Assembly (NCBI GenBank): GCA_963575745.1
Contig: CAUYUJ010016693.1
Location: 374,001-438,000, forward strand
DNA length: 64,000 nucleotides
DNA from: Prorocentrum cordatum
Lineage: Eukaryota > Sar > Dinophyceae > Prorocentrales > Prorocentraceae
Reading direction: 5' to 3'
Part shown: in pieces, positions 20,546 to 30,825 of the stretch
Position numbering within the stretch: position 1 is the stretch's first letter
Layout of the letters: each line of letters starts with the position of its first letter
The notes under the pieces: generated by a model
What the model was told of the DNA's origin: nothing
Seen by the model: the letters and a program-made list of their open reading frames with translations, nothing else
Database searches by the model: none
Position numbers and translations under genes: made by a program

Positions 20546-21639
20546 TCCATGTAGCCATTTTGAATGGATCCGCAAAGCCAGGTCAGCGGCCAGGCGTCGG
20601 TTGCGCAGCAGCGCTTTGCACACGAGCTTCTATCGTGGCCTCCTGGCGCGCCATTGCCATTCCAGCATCTGGATCTGCACCATCACGGCCTTGGTGAACT
20701 CTTACGCGGCACGATCGTTGAGGATAGGTGGCTTCTTACAGCCGACCTGTGTGCACTCAATCGAGTAGCTCTGGCAATGTGGTGTAGTTGTGACATGCTT
20801 CGCGAAATTCACGGTCGACCTACAGTGTCCAAGAGGAAGGAAGAGGTGCCCACGCGGCGCGCTGGTGTCGAATCCCTCGATTTGGCTTGAAACGCACCAC
20901 TTGAAAAGAAACGGTTCAGGCATGGCTGCCTTGAACCACGATTGCAACGGAGAAGGACAACGACGAAGAGATCAAACCGACGGGCACGAGAAACAGAGGG
21001 TGGACGACGTCGAGGGCGAGAAGAAGGGATCATAATGAGAGGGAGAGGGGTGAGGAGGAAGAGGAATAAGGCGAGGGGGTTAAGGAGGGCTGCCTGGCTG
21101 TTGAATGCAAGCCCGGGCCGTTTGAGTTTTGATGGGGCCGACGGTTCCGTCTTCGAGAGGTTGCCGCTCGGACTGCGGAATGGCGGCGGGTCGTTGCGAC
21201 AATGCCCAGCACCAGGTCGACGCGGGATGGCCGATACGGGAGTGGAGCGAATGTGGCCGAGCCCTGTTTTGTCGAGATCGCGGGATATTCTCTCCACGCG
21301 CGTCAAGCCCGAGAGATCAGAAGGTAATCAAGGCATCGTCGTCGTGCCGTCGCCGTCGTCCTCGTCGCTGTTGGCCTCGTCGCCGTCTCCTGTCGTCGGC
21401 TTGTCGTCGGGGCATTCGTCGTCGAAGCCCTCGCCATCGAGACCCTCGTCGGGCCGCGGCGTCGGCGATGCGGCGTCGGCATCTCCTCCTCCTCCTCCTC
21501 CTCCAATGATCCTCGTTGTTGACGTCGTCTCTCCTCGTTGTCGTTGTCTCTCCAGGTCGCCATCGTTGAGCATCGTGGAAACGATTCCCCCTATCCCCAC
21601 TGGCGTGGCCTTGGCTCCCCTGGCCGAGTTAGTCCCCTG

Positions 21640-22860
21640 ATGGGGATGTGGGATGTTAGCTGTTTCCTTCGGGCTTCGAGGGGCCTATCCCCAACCAGGG
21701 TGGTGGGATAGTGGGGCTGAGACACCATGGCCCGATGGGGATGGGGATCGGTTAAACGATGCTGCATCGTCCATGCCGTCTTCGGCCACGCCGACGCAGG
21801 GCCTGCTGCTGCTGCAGCGCGCTCAGCAGCGTGCACCGTCCTCGGGGGCAGCAGCGCGACAGCTCAGCGGGTGGGTGTGCCGACCGGCCGGCGGCGCGGG
21901 CGCAGCCTCGGAGGGCAGCGCGATGGCGAGGCTCCAGCGGCCAAGAACGCAAATCGCACCAAGAAAAGCCCCGAGATGTCCAGGACCCCATCCCCGGTGT
22001 TCGACCCGTAGTCTCCCCAAGCGCTGGGGGATCAGGCAATCAACAAGCACGGCCGCACCTCCGTTCGACATTTCACTGCACATGCGTTTCCTGAAAGGCA
22101 GGGGGCGGCGGTGGTTCGCCACAGGCGTCTTAGACACGCCGCCCAGCTTTGGTTTGCCACCGAGATGCTCGGCGTGTCAGGCGGGAGCGTCTGCCAGCGC
22201 GGTGCCAGGTGGCGCTGCTGCTGGGCGACTTGCCCCGCGCCAGGGGCAGCGCGGTGGCGTTTGCATGCACCGCACAGCTCCCAAAGGTCCCAAACTGCGT
22301 CTCTTTTTGTTCTTGGAGGGGGGGGCGAGCGCCCGCGGCGGCGCGCGCGCTCGCTTCCACACGTCAAAACAATGCGTGGCGTGTGAGGGTTTAGCAAGTG
22401 TGGACCCTTCCCGAAACTCATATTGTTGATTTTCCATTCAAACGAACGTTTCTTGCTTCGGGAAGTTTGATCCTTCCAACGAAATCCAAGTGGTCGTCGG
22501 CGCATTCCACCCGCCACACGGAAACCGACTTCCCGAAAAACGGACAGTGAAGACATGTCTCCCCCAAGATGGACAAGATTGAGCACGATGGACTCCACGA
22601 TCATGGACGGCGCCAGGATTGCCCAAGAAGGCCCAAGAGGCCTCCACGAGACCCTGCGTGAGGGCCAAGAGAATCAAACCTCGGTAACTCCCTTTTGGAC
22701 TTGAACTGTTTTTCGCGATCCCGCCTTTTCGGGCTCTTGGCAGCCGAAGACGGACGGCCACAGGGGCCTGAAGGATAGAATAGCCCCAAGGCGGGTCAAC
22801 AGGCCCCAAAGACGGCCCCAAGAGAGCAACACGACGGCTCAAGAGACCTCCAAGACGGCC
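21640..22860. other. GC-rich stretch without supported gene
   Basis: Many overlapping ORFs on both strands, none with a recognisable domain or a consistent frame. There is no tandem repeat of note except GC-rich short words near 22180-22260. Confidence 0.5.
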
Positions 22861-23040
22861 CTATCTCCAAGAGGCCCCAAAGTCGGCCCGGACAGCCTCA
22901 GAAAGTGTCCGAATGGTCAATGGAGCCCTAAGACAGCCAAAGGGGTACCCAAGAGGCCACCACAAGATCCATCTGAGGCCCCCAAGAAGCCATCAGAAAG
23001 ACCCCAGGAGGCCCCAAGAGGGCCCCGAGAGACAGCATCC
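22855..23040 (+). repeat. CCAAGAGGCCCC quasi-periodic tract 1
   Basis: CCAAGAGGCCCCAAA, CCCCAAGAAGCC and GGCCCCAAGAGGGCCCC recur about every 10-12 bases. One of about eight such tracts in the window. Confidence 0.7.
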
Positions 23041-23459
23041 GCCCCATTGTCCTCCTCCCCCTCCCTTTCATCCTCCTCCCTCTCTTCCTCTCTCAAGAAT
23101 TCTCCCTTGGAGCTCCACAACCGCCGGGGGGAACACACAGTCCATTATCTTAGCCAGACTTTGGCCCAAAGTGTGGCCACACGAGGCGTTTCCAGAAGGC
23201 AGGCGGCTGCGTTCGTTCACCGTAAGCGTCTTCAACTATTCACGTGCATCTCCTATTCACCGCTTTTTCCTCTGCACTTCCTGTGCCATGCGCTGCGGGA
23301 TGGGCCGCAGGGAGCAAGCCTGAGATGCGCGCTGAGGGCACTGCAGAGAGGCTGAGGACCAACCAAGGAATTACATTCAAACACGCACACACACACACAT
23401 CAAACCCCACAAGATATGCACACATGCCATGGCAGTGCTGGCCAGAGAGCAAGGAACGC

Positions 23460-23615
23460 AGACCCCCGACGTCCTGAATTTGTCGCACCGTCGACCCCCA
23501 ATGGTCTCGACTCGTTCCCCGGGACCGGCCTTTCATCCCGAGTATGTTCGTTTGAAAATTCCGGGGCCCGCGGAAGGCCACCAAAGGCCGAAGATGTGAG
23601 AACACCGCCCGCCGT
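23460..23615 (+). repeat. Dispersed repeat family R, copy
   Basis: Carries CCCCCGACGTCCTGAATTTG, GTCGACCCCCAATGGTCTCG, CCCCGGGACCG and the tail AAGGCCACCAAAGGCCGAAG. It matches the copies at 9895 and 24187. Confidence 0.75.
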
Positions 23616-23989
23616 GAGTGCTTGAGAACGCGAGGGGGTCTGGGAACGGCTCAGGGGCAAGGGGCAGGGGCGCGCGCATCCTTGCCGGATGAGGTCCACG
23701 CAGTTCTTCACCGACGGGGCCTTCGACGTGAATGGCGCGGCGACCGACGCGTCACCTGTCTGCACGCGCACGGCACGTCGCGCTTCGCCAGCCGAGGGCC
23801 ACGGCAGACACCCAGCAGAGGCGCACGATAACAGGACCGACACTCCCACAATCCTGCTGTAGTAGACATCTTAAACGCTCTGGAACCATGGGGCAAGATG
23901 CCACGTTTGCCCGAAACCGCAGCGAACATGTAGTTATACCTACTTTTCTCTGCCGACAATGCTCCGACCAGCAGGCGCGGACCTGTGCG

Positions 23990-24187
23990 TGCTGACGGCG
24001 GATGTATTTCCAAACCATTCTCCTGAGGTGTTGGGCCCTCGTTTGAAGACACAGCGCCCCGCGTCTCACATCCTCCTGCTGCCCCCCTCCCCCTCCTCTC
24101 ACCATTGCCTCTGCCCTCCTGCATTTCGGCACAACTCTCACGCGTTTCGTGGCCCCGCCAGGGGCTCGACAGAAAGCCCTGGTCCCA
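23990..24187 (-). repeat. Composite 88-base repeat unit with AG-rich tail, minus copy
   Basis: In reverse complement this reads GTGCCGAAATGCAGGAGG, an AG-rich run, then GGGGCGCTGTGTCTTCAAAC and GGCCCAACACCTCAGGA. This is the same order as the ends of the arrays at 27485-27610 and 31095-31210. A further unit on the same strand is at 24355-24470, separated by a family R copy. Confidence 0.65.
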
Positions 24188-24345
24188 GACCCCCGACGTC
24201 GTGATTTTTTTGCAGCGTCGACCCCCAGAGGTCTGGACCCTGTCCCCGGTACAGGTATTTCATCCTGCGTTGATTTTTGACGGTTCCTGGGCCCGGCGAG
24301 GGTTCCGGAGGACGAAAAGAGTGCAAAACCTCACATCGTGAGTTT
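24187..24345 (+). repeat. Dispersed repeat family R, copy
   Basis: It starts with CCCCCGACGTCGTGATTTTT, followed by GCGTCGACCCCCAGAGGTCT and CATCCTGCGTTGATTTTTGA. It is among the best preserved members of the family. Confidence 0.75.
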
Positions 24346-24515
24346 TTCACATCTCGAGGGGGTCTGGGGTGGCAGGGCCCGCACGCGTCCCCAGGCTCAG
24401 TTCGGCACAAGCCTCACACGCTTCGTGGTCCCCTGGGGAGCTGCGCCGGAAGCCCGAGCGGCACGGGGCCCGCACGCGTCCCCGCACAGGGCCGCTCCGA
24501 CGGCCATCGATAAAG

Positions 24516-24689
24516 CTTGCCCGCGGCCGGAAGGAAGAAAACACTTTCGGAGGTCTCCGTGGACTTCTTGGATCGGCACTGGACCCCCCTCCCTGGAGCG
24601 CGGAGCGCGCCAAGAGCGGCTCCAGAGGCGCCGGGGGGCCCGGCGCCGATCCAGGATCCGCGAAGACGAAAGAGAGATGACATGCTTAC
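24516..24689 (-). other. Candidate intron carrying introner copy B
   Basis: On the minus strand GCACG is followed by GTAAGCATGTC, a good donor, and the element is followed by TTTTCTTCCTTCC and a possible acceptor GGGCAAG at 24516-24517, giving 174 bases. It lies 3' of the stop of the MATH-BTB-SAP gene, so it could be an intron in its 3' untranslated region or in a further exon. The junctions are inferred only from motif fit. Confidence 0.35.
24542..24672 (-). mobile_element. Introner-like palindromic element, copy B
   Basis: Arms GTCCACGGAGACCTCCGAAA and its inverted partner with GGATCC/GATCCAAGAAG cores flank a GC-rich centre (GGCGCCTCTGG, GCGCGCTCCGCGC). It aligns by eye with copy A, in the same orientation. 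Confidence 0.65.
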
Positions 24690-24986
24690 CGTGCTTTGTT
24701 CTTCGAGCGAAGGCGTTTCTGGAGGTGCCAGTGCGCGGCCGCTGCATCATTCTCTCCCGCTAGGCGGCGGATGGCGGTCGCGGCGCGCGGCATCAGCCTC
24801 GGCGAGCTGTCGCCCCGTGCCGCGGGCGCAGCGCTAGGCAGCGCTGGCCGCTGCCGACGCTGCGGGGGCCGGGGCGAGCTGGCGGTGCACGCGCTCGGCT
24901 CGCCTGGGCCCCGCCAGCGGGCGCCCGCCGCCATCGCGGGTGTCCCGCCAGGTCGCCCCAGTGCTGCGGCGGCGTGGGACTGGGGC

Positions 24987-26478
24987 TCAGCAGCTCGTCT
25001 GGCGCTCGTGGGCCTGGAGGCGGTCTATAAGGGCGCTCTTGTTGCCTGTCACCGGCAGCCCACGATCCGAGCAGAGCTGCTTCAGCTGAGCCACGTTCCT
25101 TTCGGCGAGCTCTGCGGGCAGCGCATCGGGAGAGCTGGAGGCCCTCCGCTTGGAGGGCGGTGGGAACACCTTGGACATGATCTCCAGGGCCAGTCGTGGC
25201 CGCTGCACGCCGAGGCGCCCGAAGCTCTCCGTGCCCTGGATCCTCGCCAGCCGCGAGGGGGAGACGCAGATGAACTCGAGGGCGGCCTCTCGCAACTTCT
25301 CGATACCCATCAGGTCGGCCGTCATCAGCCGCTCGGCGGCGTTGCTCTCGCTGAGCTGAGAGGCCAGGCGGCTCACGCAGGACTCCACGAGGGAGCCCAC
25401 CTCGTACTTGTGCCCCAGAGAGAGCAGATGGCAGACCGCCTCGTCGTCCTCCCAGACCTCGGCCTTGACCCGGCCCGCGTACAGGAAGTAGAGGAAGCTG
25501 TCCACGATCAGAGGCTCGGCGTCGCTCAGGCACACCTCCGCGCCCGGCGCCGCCTCCGCCATGGCCGCGCCGAAGAACATGCGCTGGAACACGGGCGACC
25601 GCGCCGCCAGCACCAGCCGGTGGGCCTGCAGAGGCTCCGCTGCGCCGCCGTCGCTGCTGGGCAGGCCAGGCCTCAGGGACACGTCGCTGCCCTGCCCGCC
25701 CGCCAGCAGCGACTCCAGGTCCGCCACCAGGGCCGGCAGGCTCTCAGAGCAGGTGGCGGAGGGCCTCGCATCGTGCCGCGTGATGATAGAAGAAGAAAAC
25801 AACGACGTAAACACAAACTTTTGGCGCTGCGCGCGGACTTCTTGGATCTGCGCTGGACCCCCTCCTTGGCGCGCGGAGCGCACCAGGGGCAGCGCCGGAG
25901 GCGCCGCTGGGGGTGCCCAGCGCGGATCCAAGAAATCCGCACGCAGCGCCAACAGTTTATGTCATGTCATGCCATTTTTGCCTCTTCGAGATGAGCTCAG
26001 GGATCCAGGCGATGACGCGCAGGTCGAGGACGAGGGTGCCGTCCAGGAGGAAGCCGCTGCTGGCCAGCCGGTGCCGGTCGTAGAGGCGCGGAGCCCCGAG
26101 CACCGAGGTCTCGGAGAAGCACACGCCCTTGCTCTGCTCGAGGGAGCCCGCCACGTGGTCCTTCCCGTGGCCCTGGTTCACCAGGACGATCTCCGCGTTC
26201 CACATCATCTTGTTCGAGGAGCACGACAGGCAGTTCGCAGAGGCACTGATGCCTCCATCGGCCGTGGACTCGTGGAGTGACCTGCCCGACCAGTAGAAGC
26301 GCAGTCCGAACTTCGCCGAGAAGTTGGTGCCTGCGTCGAAGCCCGCGTCGAAGTGGATCAACGGTCCGGACTCCACGTAAACGTCTGGCTTTTGACTGAG
26401 GCCTTCGACACCATCTATCCTCCATCGCGATGTCTGCGTGTTCACGGGCACCCGGCTGACCAAAATGCCACTTCGCAT
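24987..26478 (-). CDS. MATH-BTB-SAP protein (two exons)
   Basis: Join 26478-25982 with 25764-24987; 425 codons including the stop, 424 residues. Residues about 18-158 are a MATH domain, with SRWRIDGVEGLS at the start, a central NAEIVLVNQG and a final GFLLDGTLVLDLRVI strand. Residues about 176-300 are a BTB/POZ domain: SDVSLRP, then LQAHRLVLAARSPVFQRMF, SFLYFLYAGRV and GHKYEVGSLVESC. A BACK-like helical part follows. Residues about 381-424 are a SAP motif (LAERNVAQLKQLCSDRGLPV then KSALIDRL). MATH-BTB proteins are Cullin-3 adaptors: MATH recruits a substrate and BTB binds the cullin. A SAP motif binds DNA or chromatin, so a nuclear target is a reasonable guess. Exon 1 alone meets a stop ten codons into the intron, and the splice restores frame (phase 2). 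The ATG at 26478 is the first in frame near MATH. An upstream exon cannot be excluded, because the frame stays open to the 5' side. Confidence 0.8.
25765..25981 (-). other. GC-AG intron of the MATH-BTB-SAP gene
   Basis: 217 bases, donor GCAAAA at 25981, acceptor GATGCGAG ending at 25765, with a pyrimidine tract (TTGTTTTCTTCTTC) before it. Exon 1 ends AAGAG and exon 2 starts GCCC, giving codon AGG across the junction. The five bases GAGGC occur at both exon-intron boundaries, so the cut point is ambiguous by a few bases, as expected if an element inserted with a target duplication that became the splice sites. Confidence 0.75.
25815..25958 (-). mobile_element. Introner-like palindromic element, copy A (intronic)
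   Basis: A 144-base inverted repeat. Arms of about 48 bases read AACTTTTGGCGCTGCGCGCG... on one side and AACTGTTGGCGCTGCGTGCG... on the other (minus-strand sense and reverse complement), both with GGACTTCTTGGATCTGCG-like cores. The GC-rich loop holds GGCGCCTCCGGCGC. It makes up two thirds of the intron between the MATH and BTB exons. Related copies are at 9573, 24542 and 38068. Confidence 0.8.
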
Positions 26479-26849
26479 TGGTGGAAGGGCTAACGGCGAG
26501 CGCACGGAAATAGGAGGGCTGCCACCCCTCCGCGGCCCTTGAGACCCAAGGAGCCCGAGTCTTGAACCAGGCTACGGGCTCTTGATTTTCTCGTTTTGTC
26601 AGCGTCGACTGGGAGGCCACTGCCATGGGGTAAAATGATCTGCGCTCGCGCTGACAAGCAATACGTACGACATGCTCGTATTGCGTCCACCCGAACCCAA
26701 CATTCCCTCGTAATCGCCCCTGGACCGTGCGCGGGCACCATCCCCGCAAGTCCAAGCGGGCGGCGTCGTAGAATAGTTTGCCTGAGAGTTTCTCTGGGAA
26801 GAGTTTATCTCTCCCCCTGGCCGACGACGGAAGGCTCCCCTCCCACCAA

Positions 26850-27060
26850 GCGAGGCCTGCTCGGGGTCCCTTGGGAGCCGCGTGGGGGGCTTTGTGATCT
26901 CCTGGAGGCCTCTTGGGGGCCTCTGGGTGGCCTCTTGGGCGCTTCTTGGGGACTCCGCCGGTCTCTTGGGGGCCTCTTGGGAGCCTCAAGGGCCGTCTTT
27001 GGCCCCTCCTGGGCCCGTCTTGTGGCTCTATTGGGGCCCTCTCGAGGCATTGAAGCCGCA
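26850..27060 (-). repeat. CCAAGAGGCCCC tract 2 (minus orientation)
   Basis: The plus strand reads GGCCTCTTGGGGGCCTCTGG, GGCCTCTTGGGCGC and similar, the reverse complement of the CCAAGAGGCCCC tracts elsewhere. It lies just 5' of the MATH-BTB-SAP gene. Confidence 0.75.
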
Positions 27061-27218
27061 AGAACCGCTCGGGAACAAAACCGCGTCGAAGGCAGAAAAT
27101 ATTTAGTGTCCTAAGGTTGCTGAGTAAATCTGGTTTCTCTGGAGCCTTCTTGGCAACGTCGCGAGGCCATCGTGGGCCGACTCATAGGCAGTCTTGGCGT
27201 GTCTTCGCCGCGGAACAC

Positions 27219-27610
27219 GTGAGGGGTGCGCCGAAATCAGGTGGAACTGCATGCGGACCCTGCCACTGGTGCTTTCGGTGGAGCACCCAATGGGGCCACG
27301 AAACGTGTGAGGGGTGCGTCGAAGTGGAGGTGTAACTGAATGCGGACCCTGCCACTGGGACCTTCGGTGGAGCTCCCTATGGGGCCACGAAGCGTGTGAG
27401 GGTTGCGCCGAAATGGAGGTGGAACTGCACGCGGACCCTGCCACTGGGGCCTTCTGCGGAGCTCCCTATGGGGCCACGCAGCGTGTGCGGGGTGCGCCGA
27501 AATGGAGGCAGCGGGAGGGAGAGGAGGAGGAGAGAAGAGGAGAGGAGAACGCAGGGCGCTGTCTCTTCACAACGAAGACCCAACACCACAGGATGGCTGG
27601 GAATGTGAAA
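27219..27610 (+). repeat. 88-base tandem array with AG-rich tail, locus A
   Basis: Units start GTGAGGGGTGCGCCGAAAT at 27219, 27307, 27396 and 27485 (88-89 bases). Each carries TGCGGACCCTGCCACTGG and CCTATGGGGCCACGAA-type motifs. The last unit runs into GGAGGCAGCGGGAGGGAGAG, an AG-rich run, then GCGCTGTCTCTTCACAACGA and CACCACAGGATGGCTGGG, shared with 30826-31210 and with the minus copy at 23990-24187. Confidence 0.85.
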
Positions 27611-27659
27611 TTATTGTTGGCCGTCCCCCTCCCTTTTCCCTTTGCGACGAGCTCCTCAA

Positions 27660-28250
27660 CGCACCCCCGGGGCCTCAGGAGACTGCAAAACCGGCCTCCG
27701 TCGCCTCCGAGTTGCCCAAGATGCGTTCAAAGACGGCGCACGAAGGGTACCAACACGCCCAGGTGGTCCCGAAGGCACGCAAGATAAGATGGCCCCAAAG
27801 CGGCCTAAGACTCCGAAACAGAGCCCCAAGAGCACCCCAAGAAGCTAAAAACAATGACTTTGCTTGGGATGTTCCGTGGTTTTCACGTTCTCGCCTGTTC
27901 CGGCGGCTGCACCCCCAAAACGTTGCCAGGGGCCCCCCAGACTGACCCAAGACGGTCCAAGAGGCCCACAGTTCTGTCCGGAGACGGTCCAAGAGGGCCC
28001 CAAGACGGCCCCAAGACAGCCCAAGAGGCCCCCAAGACGTCAAACAGTACCCTCAAAAGGCCCCAAGATGAGCCCAAGAGAGGGAACCCGCACGGACCAC
28101 ACGAGCCCTCGCTCACACAATGCCCCCCAAGACTCCCAACATTATCCCAACAGGCTCCCGAGAAGCCCTGAGGAGGCCGAAAAAGCCGTCAGGAGCATTG
28201 AAAAAGCTACAAGACGCTACCCCCTAGGCCTCCAAGAAGCCCCGCAACAG
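27660..28250 (+). repeat. CCAAGAGGCCCC tract 3
   Basis: A long run with CCAAGA about every 11 bases, clearest at 27945-28085 (CCAAGAGGGCCCCAAGACGG, CCCCAAGACAGCCCAAGAGG). Since 11 is not a multiple of three, no single frame is kept, so it is not coding. Confidence 0.8.
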
Positions 28251-28314
28251 ACACGGAGGAAGGGGAGGGATCAGTAACAACTATACGCAGTCAGCAAGGC
28301 GGGAGGTGGCAAGT

Positions 28315-28360
28315 AACACACACAGACACACACATGCACACACACACACACACACGAAAT
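28315..28360 (+). repeat. (CA)n microsatellite
   Basis: ACACACAGACACACACATGC and a following (AC) run. From 28380 to 29040 no gene is recognised; 28383-28400 (GGTCGGTGGAATGGC) resembles the 3' edge seen at 32765 and 39840. Confidence 0.85.
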
Positions 28361-29094
28361 CGAAAGCCGCATGCCCTCTTCTGGGGGTCGGTGGAATGGC
28401 ACAAGCCTCTTGAACAGGAGGGAGCCATAACATCCTGGTAGATATCATGGCCATGGCCATGATTTCCACACGCACCTGGTTATCCCTCCTCCTGGACGAC
28501 CCCGAGCACTGGCGAGGCCAAGGCGAGGGTGTGACACGCCAGTGATGTGACCGAGGGGCGGCTGGAAGCCTCACCCGTTCGGGGCGTCCGCGACGCAACC
28601 ATCCCCCACTCGCCTGTAGGCTGGACATGGCTAGCAATCTGGCGCGGTGGCCGCAAACAACGATCAGAAGCGCGAGACACAGATGAAGATCCGTTGTGTT
28701 GGGCGGAGCCTCGGATTCCAAGGGGGCGGGGGAGCCTCTTGAAACCCTGACTCTTCTGGGGTACTCTTGGGGCCATCTTGGAATTATATTGGGACCTCCT
28801 GCAGCCTATTCGGCCTGCCTGGAATCGTTTTAGTGCATATCTCGAGACCCTCGATGAGCCAAGCCTCGGATTAGAGGGATTGGAAGCGTATCCGTGGGCC
28901 CTCCAGGGAGACGGATGCCAAAACCATCGAGCATATGAAGGTGTTCCGACGACTTGGGCTCATGGGTAACGAAATATTTGTCCAGCTTCCCCCCCAGTAG
29001 TGGAAACTAATTGTCAGTTCGACGCCCTTATTGACGGACTGGGTCCAACGAATCGTTGAAAATGATTATTTCTCCGCGGCACCCGCCGCGCAAC

Positions 29095-29105
29095 AACGAC
29101 GACGA

Positions 29106-29157
<52 letters not shown>

Positions 29158-29280
29158 AACGACTACGACAAGGAAGAGGAGGAGGGGGGGCTGAGGAGGA
29201 AGAGGAGGAGGAGGAGAAGGAGGAGGGGCAGAAGGAGGAGGAGGAGGAGGAGGAGGAGGAGGAGGAGGAGGAGCGGCGGA
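29095..29280. repeat. (GAC)n and (GGA)n microsatellites
   Basis: A GAC run at 29098-29170 and a GGA run at 29175-29275. The ORFs over it are poly-Asp, poly-Arg, poly-Val or poly-Pro. Confidence 0.95.
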
Positions 29281-29644
29281 GTTCATTCCCCGCCGAACAA
29301 TTACCCTGGCGACGTACCTAACCCTTGCGCAATGCGGGGCATAAGTACATCAGGATTGCTACAACGGGGGGCGATGGCGTAACATGGACGCATGTGATTT
29401 TGCGAGCAGCAATCGGAAGGCTCGCAGGCCCCCGATCAAGATATAAGGGCTACGAAATAACAAATCACCCCCGTTGGCTGTGCCATGCGCCCGTTGCACC
29501 CAACGTATCCTACAGCAGCTCTTGAGAGCCCGCGCGGGACACGTGTAGGCGCAACGTTATGGCCATCGCCCTGCAGATGGTCTGCTTCACAAATCACCCC
29601 CGTTGGCTGTGCCATGCGCCCGTTGCGCCTAACGTATCCCGCAG

Positions 29645-30825
29645 CAGCTCTCCGGAGCCCCCCAAGGACGGCGAGGTCTCGCTCAGGTCCCCGCGGTGCC
29701 TCACTCCGCCGGACCCACCAGCAGCCCTCGAAAGTGGCGACAATGTCGCAAGTCGCAGCCCCCCTCCGGGACGGCGAAGTCTCGCTCAGGTCCCCGCGCA
29801 GCAGCCCTCGAAAGTGGCGACCGTGTCGCAGATAGCAGCCCCACCAGGGACGGCGAGCTCTCGCTCAGGTCCCCGCGGTGCCTCAGCCCGCAAGACCCAC
29901 GAGCAGCCCTCGAAAGTGGCGACCGTGTCGCAAGTCGCAGCCCACCCCAGGGACGGCGAGGTCTCGCTCAGGTCCCCGCGGTGCCTCACTCCGCTGGACC
30001 CAACAGCAGCCCTCGAAAGTGGCGACCGTGTCGCAGATCGCAGCCCCCCAGGGACGGCGAGGTCTCGCTCAGGTCCCCGCGGTGCCTCAGCCCGCTGGAC
30101 CCCCGAGCAGCCCTCGAAAGTGGCGACCGTGTCGCAGATCGCAGCCCCCGAGGGACGGCGAGGTCTCGCTCAGGCCCTCACTCCGCCAAACCCACCAGCA
30201 GCCCTCGAAAGTGGCGACAGTGTCGCAAATCGCAGCCCCCCCCCCGCCAGGGATGGCGAGGTCTCGCTCAGGCCCCCGCGGTGCCTCACCCCGCAAGACC
30301 CACCAGCAGCCCTCGAAAGTGGCGACAGTGTCGCAGATCGCAGCCCCCCAGGGACGGCGAGCTCTCGCTCAGGTCCCCGGTGCCTCAGCCCGCTGGACCC
30401 ACGAGCAGCCCTCGAAAGTGGCGACAGATCGCAGCCCTCCCAAGGACGGCAAGGTCTCGATCAGGCCCCCGCGGTGCCTCACTCCGCTGAACCCACCAGC
30501 AGCCCTCGTAAGTGGCGACAGTGTCGCAGATCGCAGCCCCCCCCCCCAGGGACGGCGAGCTCTCGCTCAGGTCCCCGCGGTGCCTCACTCCGCTGGACCC
30601 ACGAGCAGCCCTCGAAAGTGGCGACCGTGTCGCAGATCGCAGCCCCCCCAGGGACGGCGAGGTCTCGCTCAGGTCCCCGCGGTGCCCCCCTCCGCCGGAC
30701 CCACCAGCAGCCCTCGAAAGTGGCGACACTGTCGCAGATCGCAGCCCCCGAGGGACGGCGAGGTCTCGCTCAGGCCACCGGGGTGCCTCACTCCGCAAGA
30801 CCCACCAGCAGCCCTCGAAAGTGGC
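29645..30825 (+). repeat. 102-base tandem array, about 12 copies
   Basis: CCCTCGAAAGTGGCGAC recurs at 29725, 29805, 29907, 30010, 30111, 30202, 30310, 30409, 30503 (as CCCTCGTAAG), 30609, 30711 and 30812, with most spacings 99-106. Each unit has a small hairpin (GCGACAGTGTCGC), a C run, GGGACGGCGAGGTCTCGCTC and CCCGCGGTGCCTCA. The modal period of 102 is divisible by three, so several frames are open for long stretches (for example 29559-31007), but there is no start context or domain. Confidence 0.9.

Noticed and set aside
24696-25994. Plus-strand ORF of 432 residues, the largest non-microsatellite plus ORF near 25 kb
   Set aside because: It is antisense to the MATH-BTB-SAP exons and intron and stays open only because of GC-rich codon structure. 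The minus strand carries recognisable domains.
28315-28360. CA repeat as a possible telomeric or regulatory tract
   Set aside because: Ordinary dinucleotide microsatellite. A CACACA run also occurs near 20210-20230 and 23385.
29645-30825. CRISPR-like appearance of the 102-base array
   Set aside because: Units are contiguous and similar along their whole length, with no unique spacers, in a eukaryotic context.
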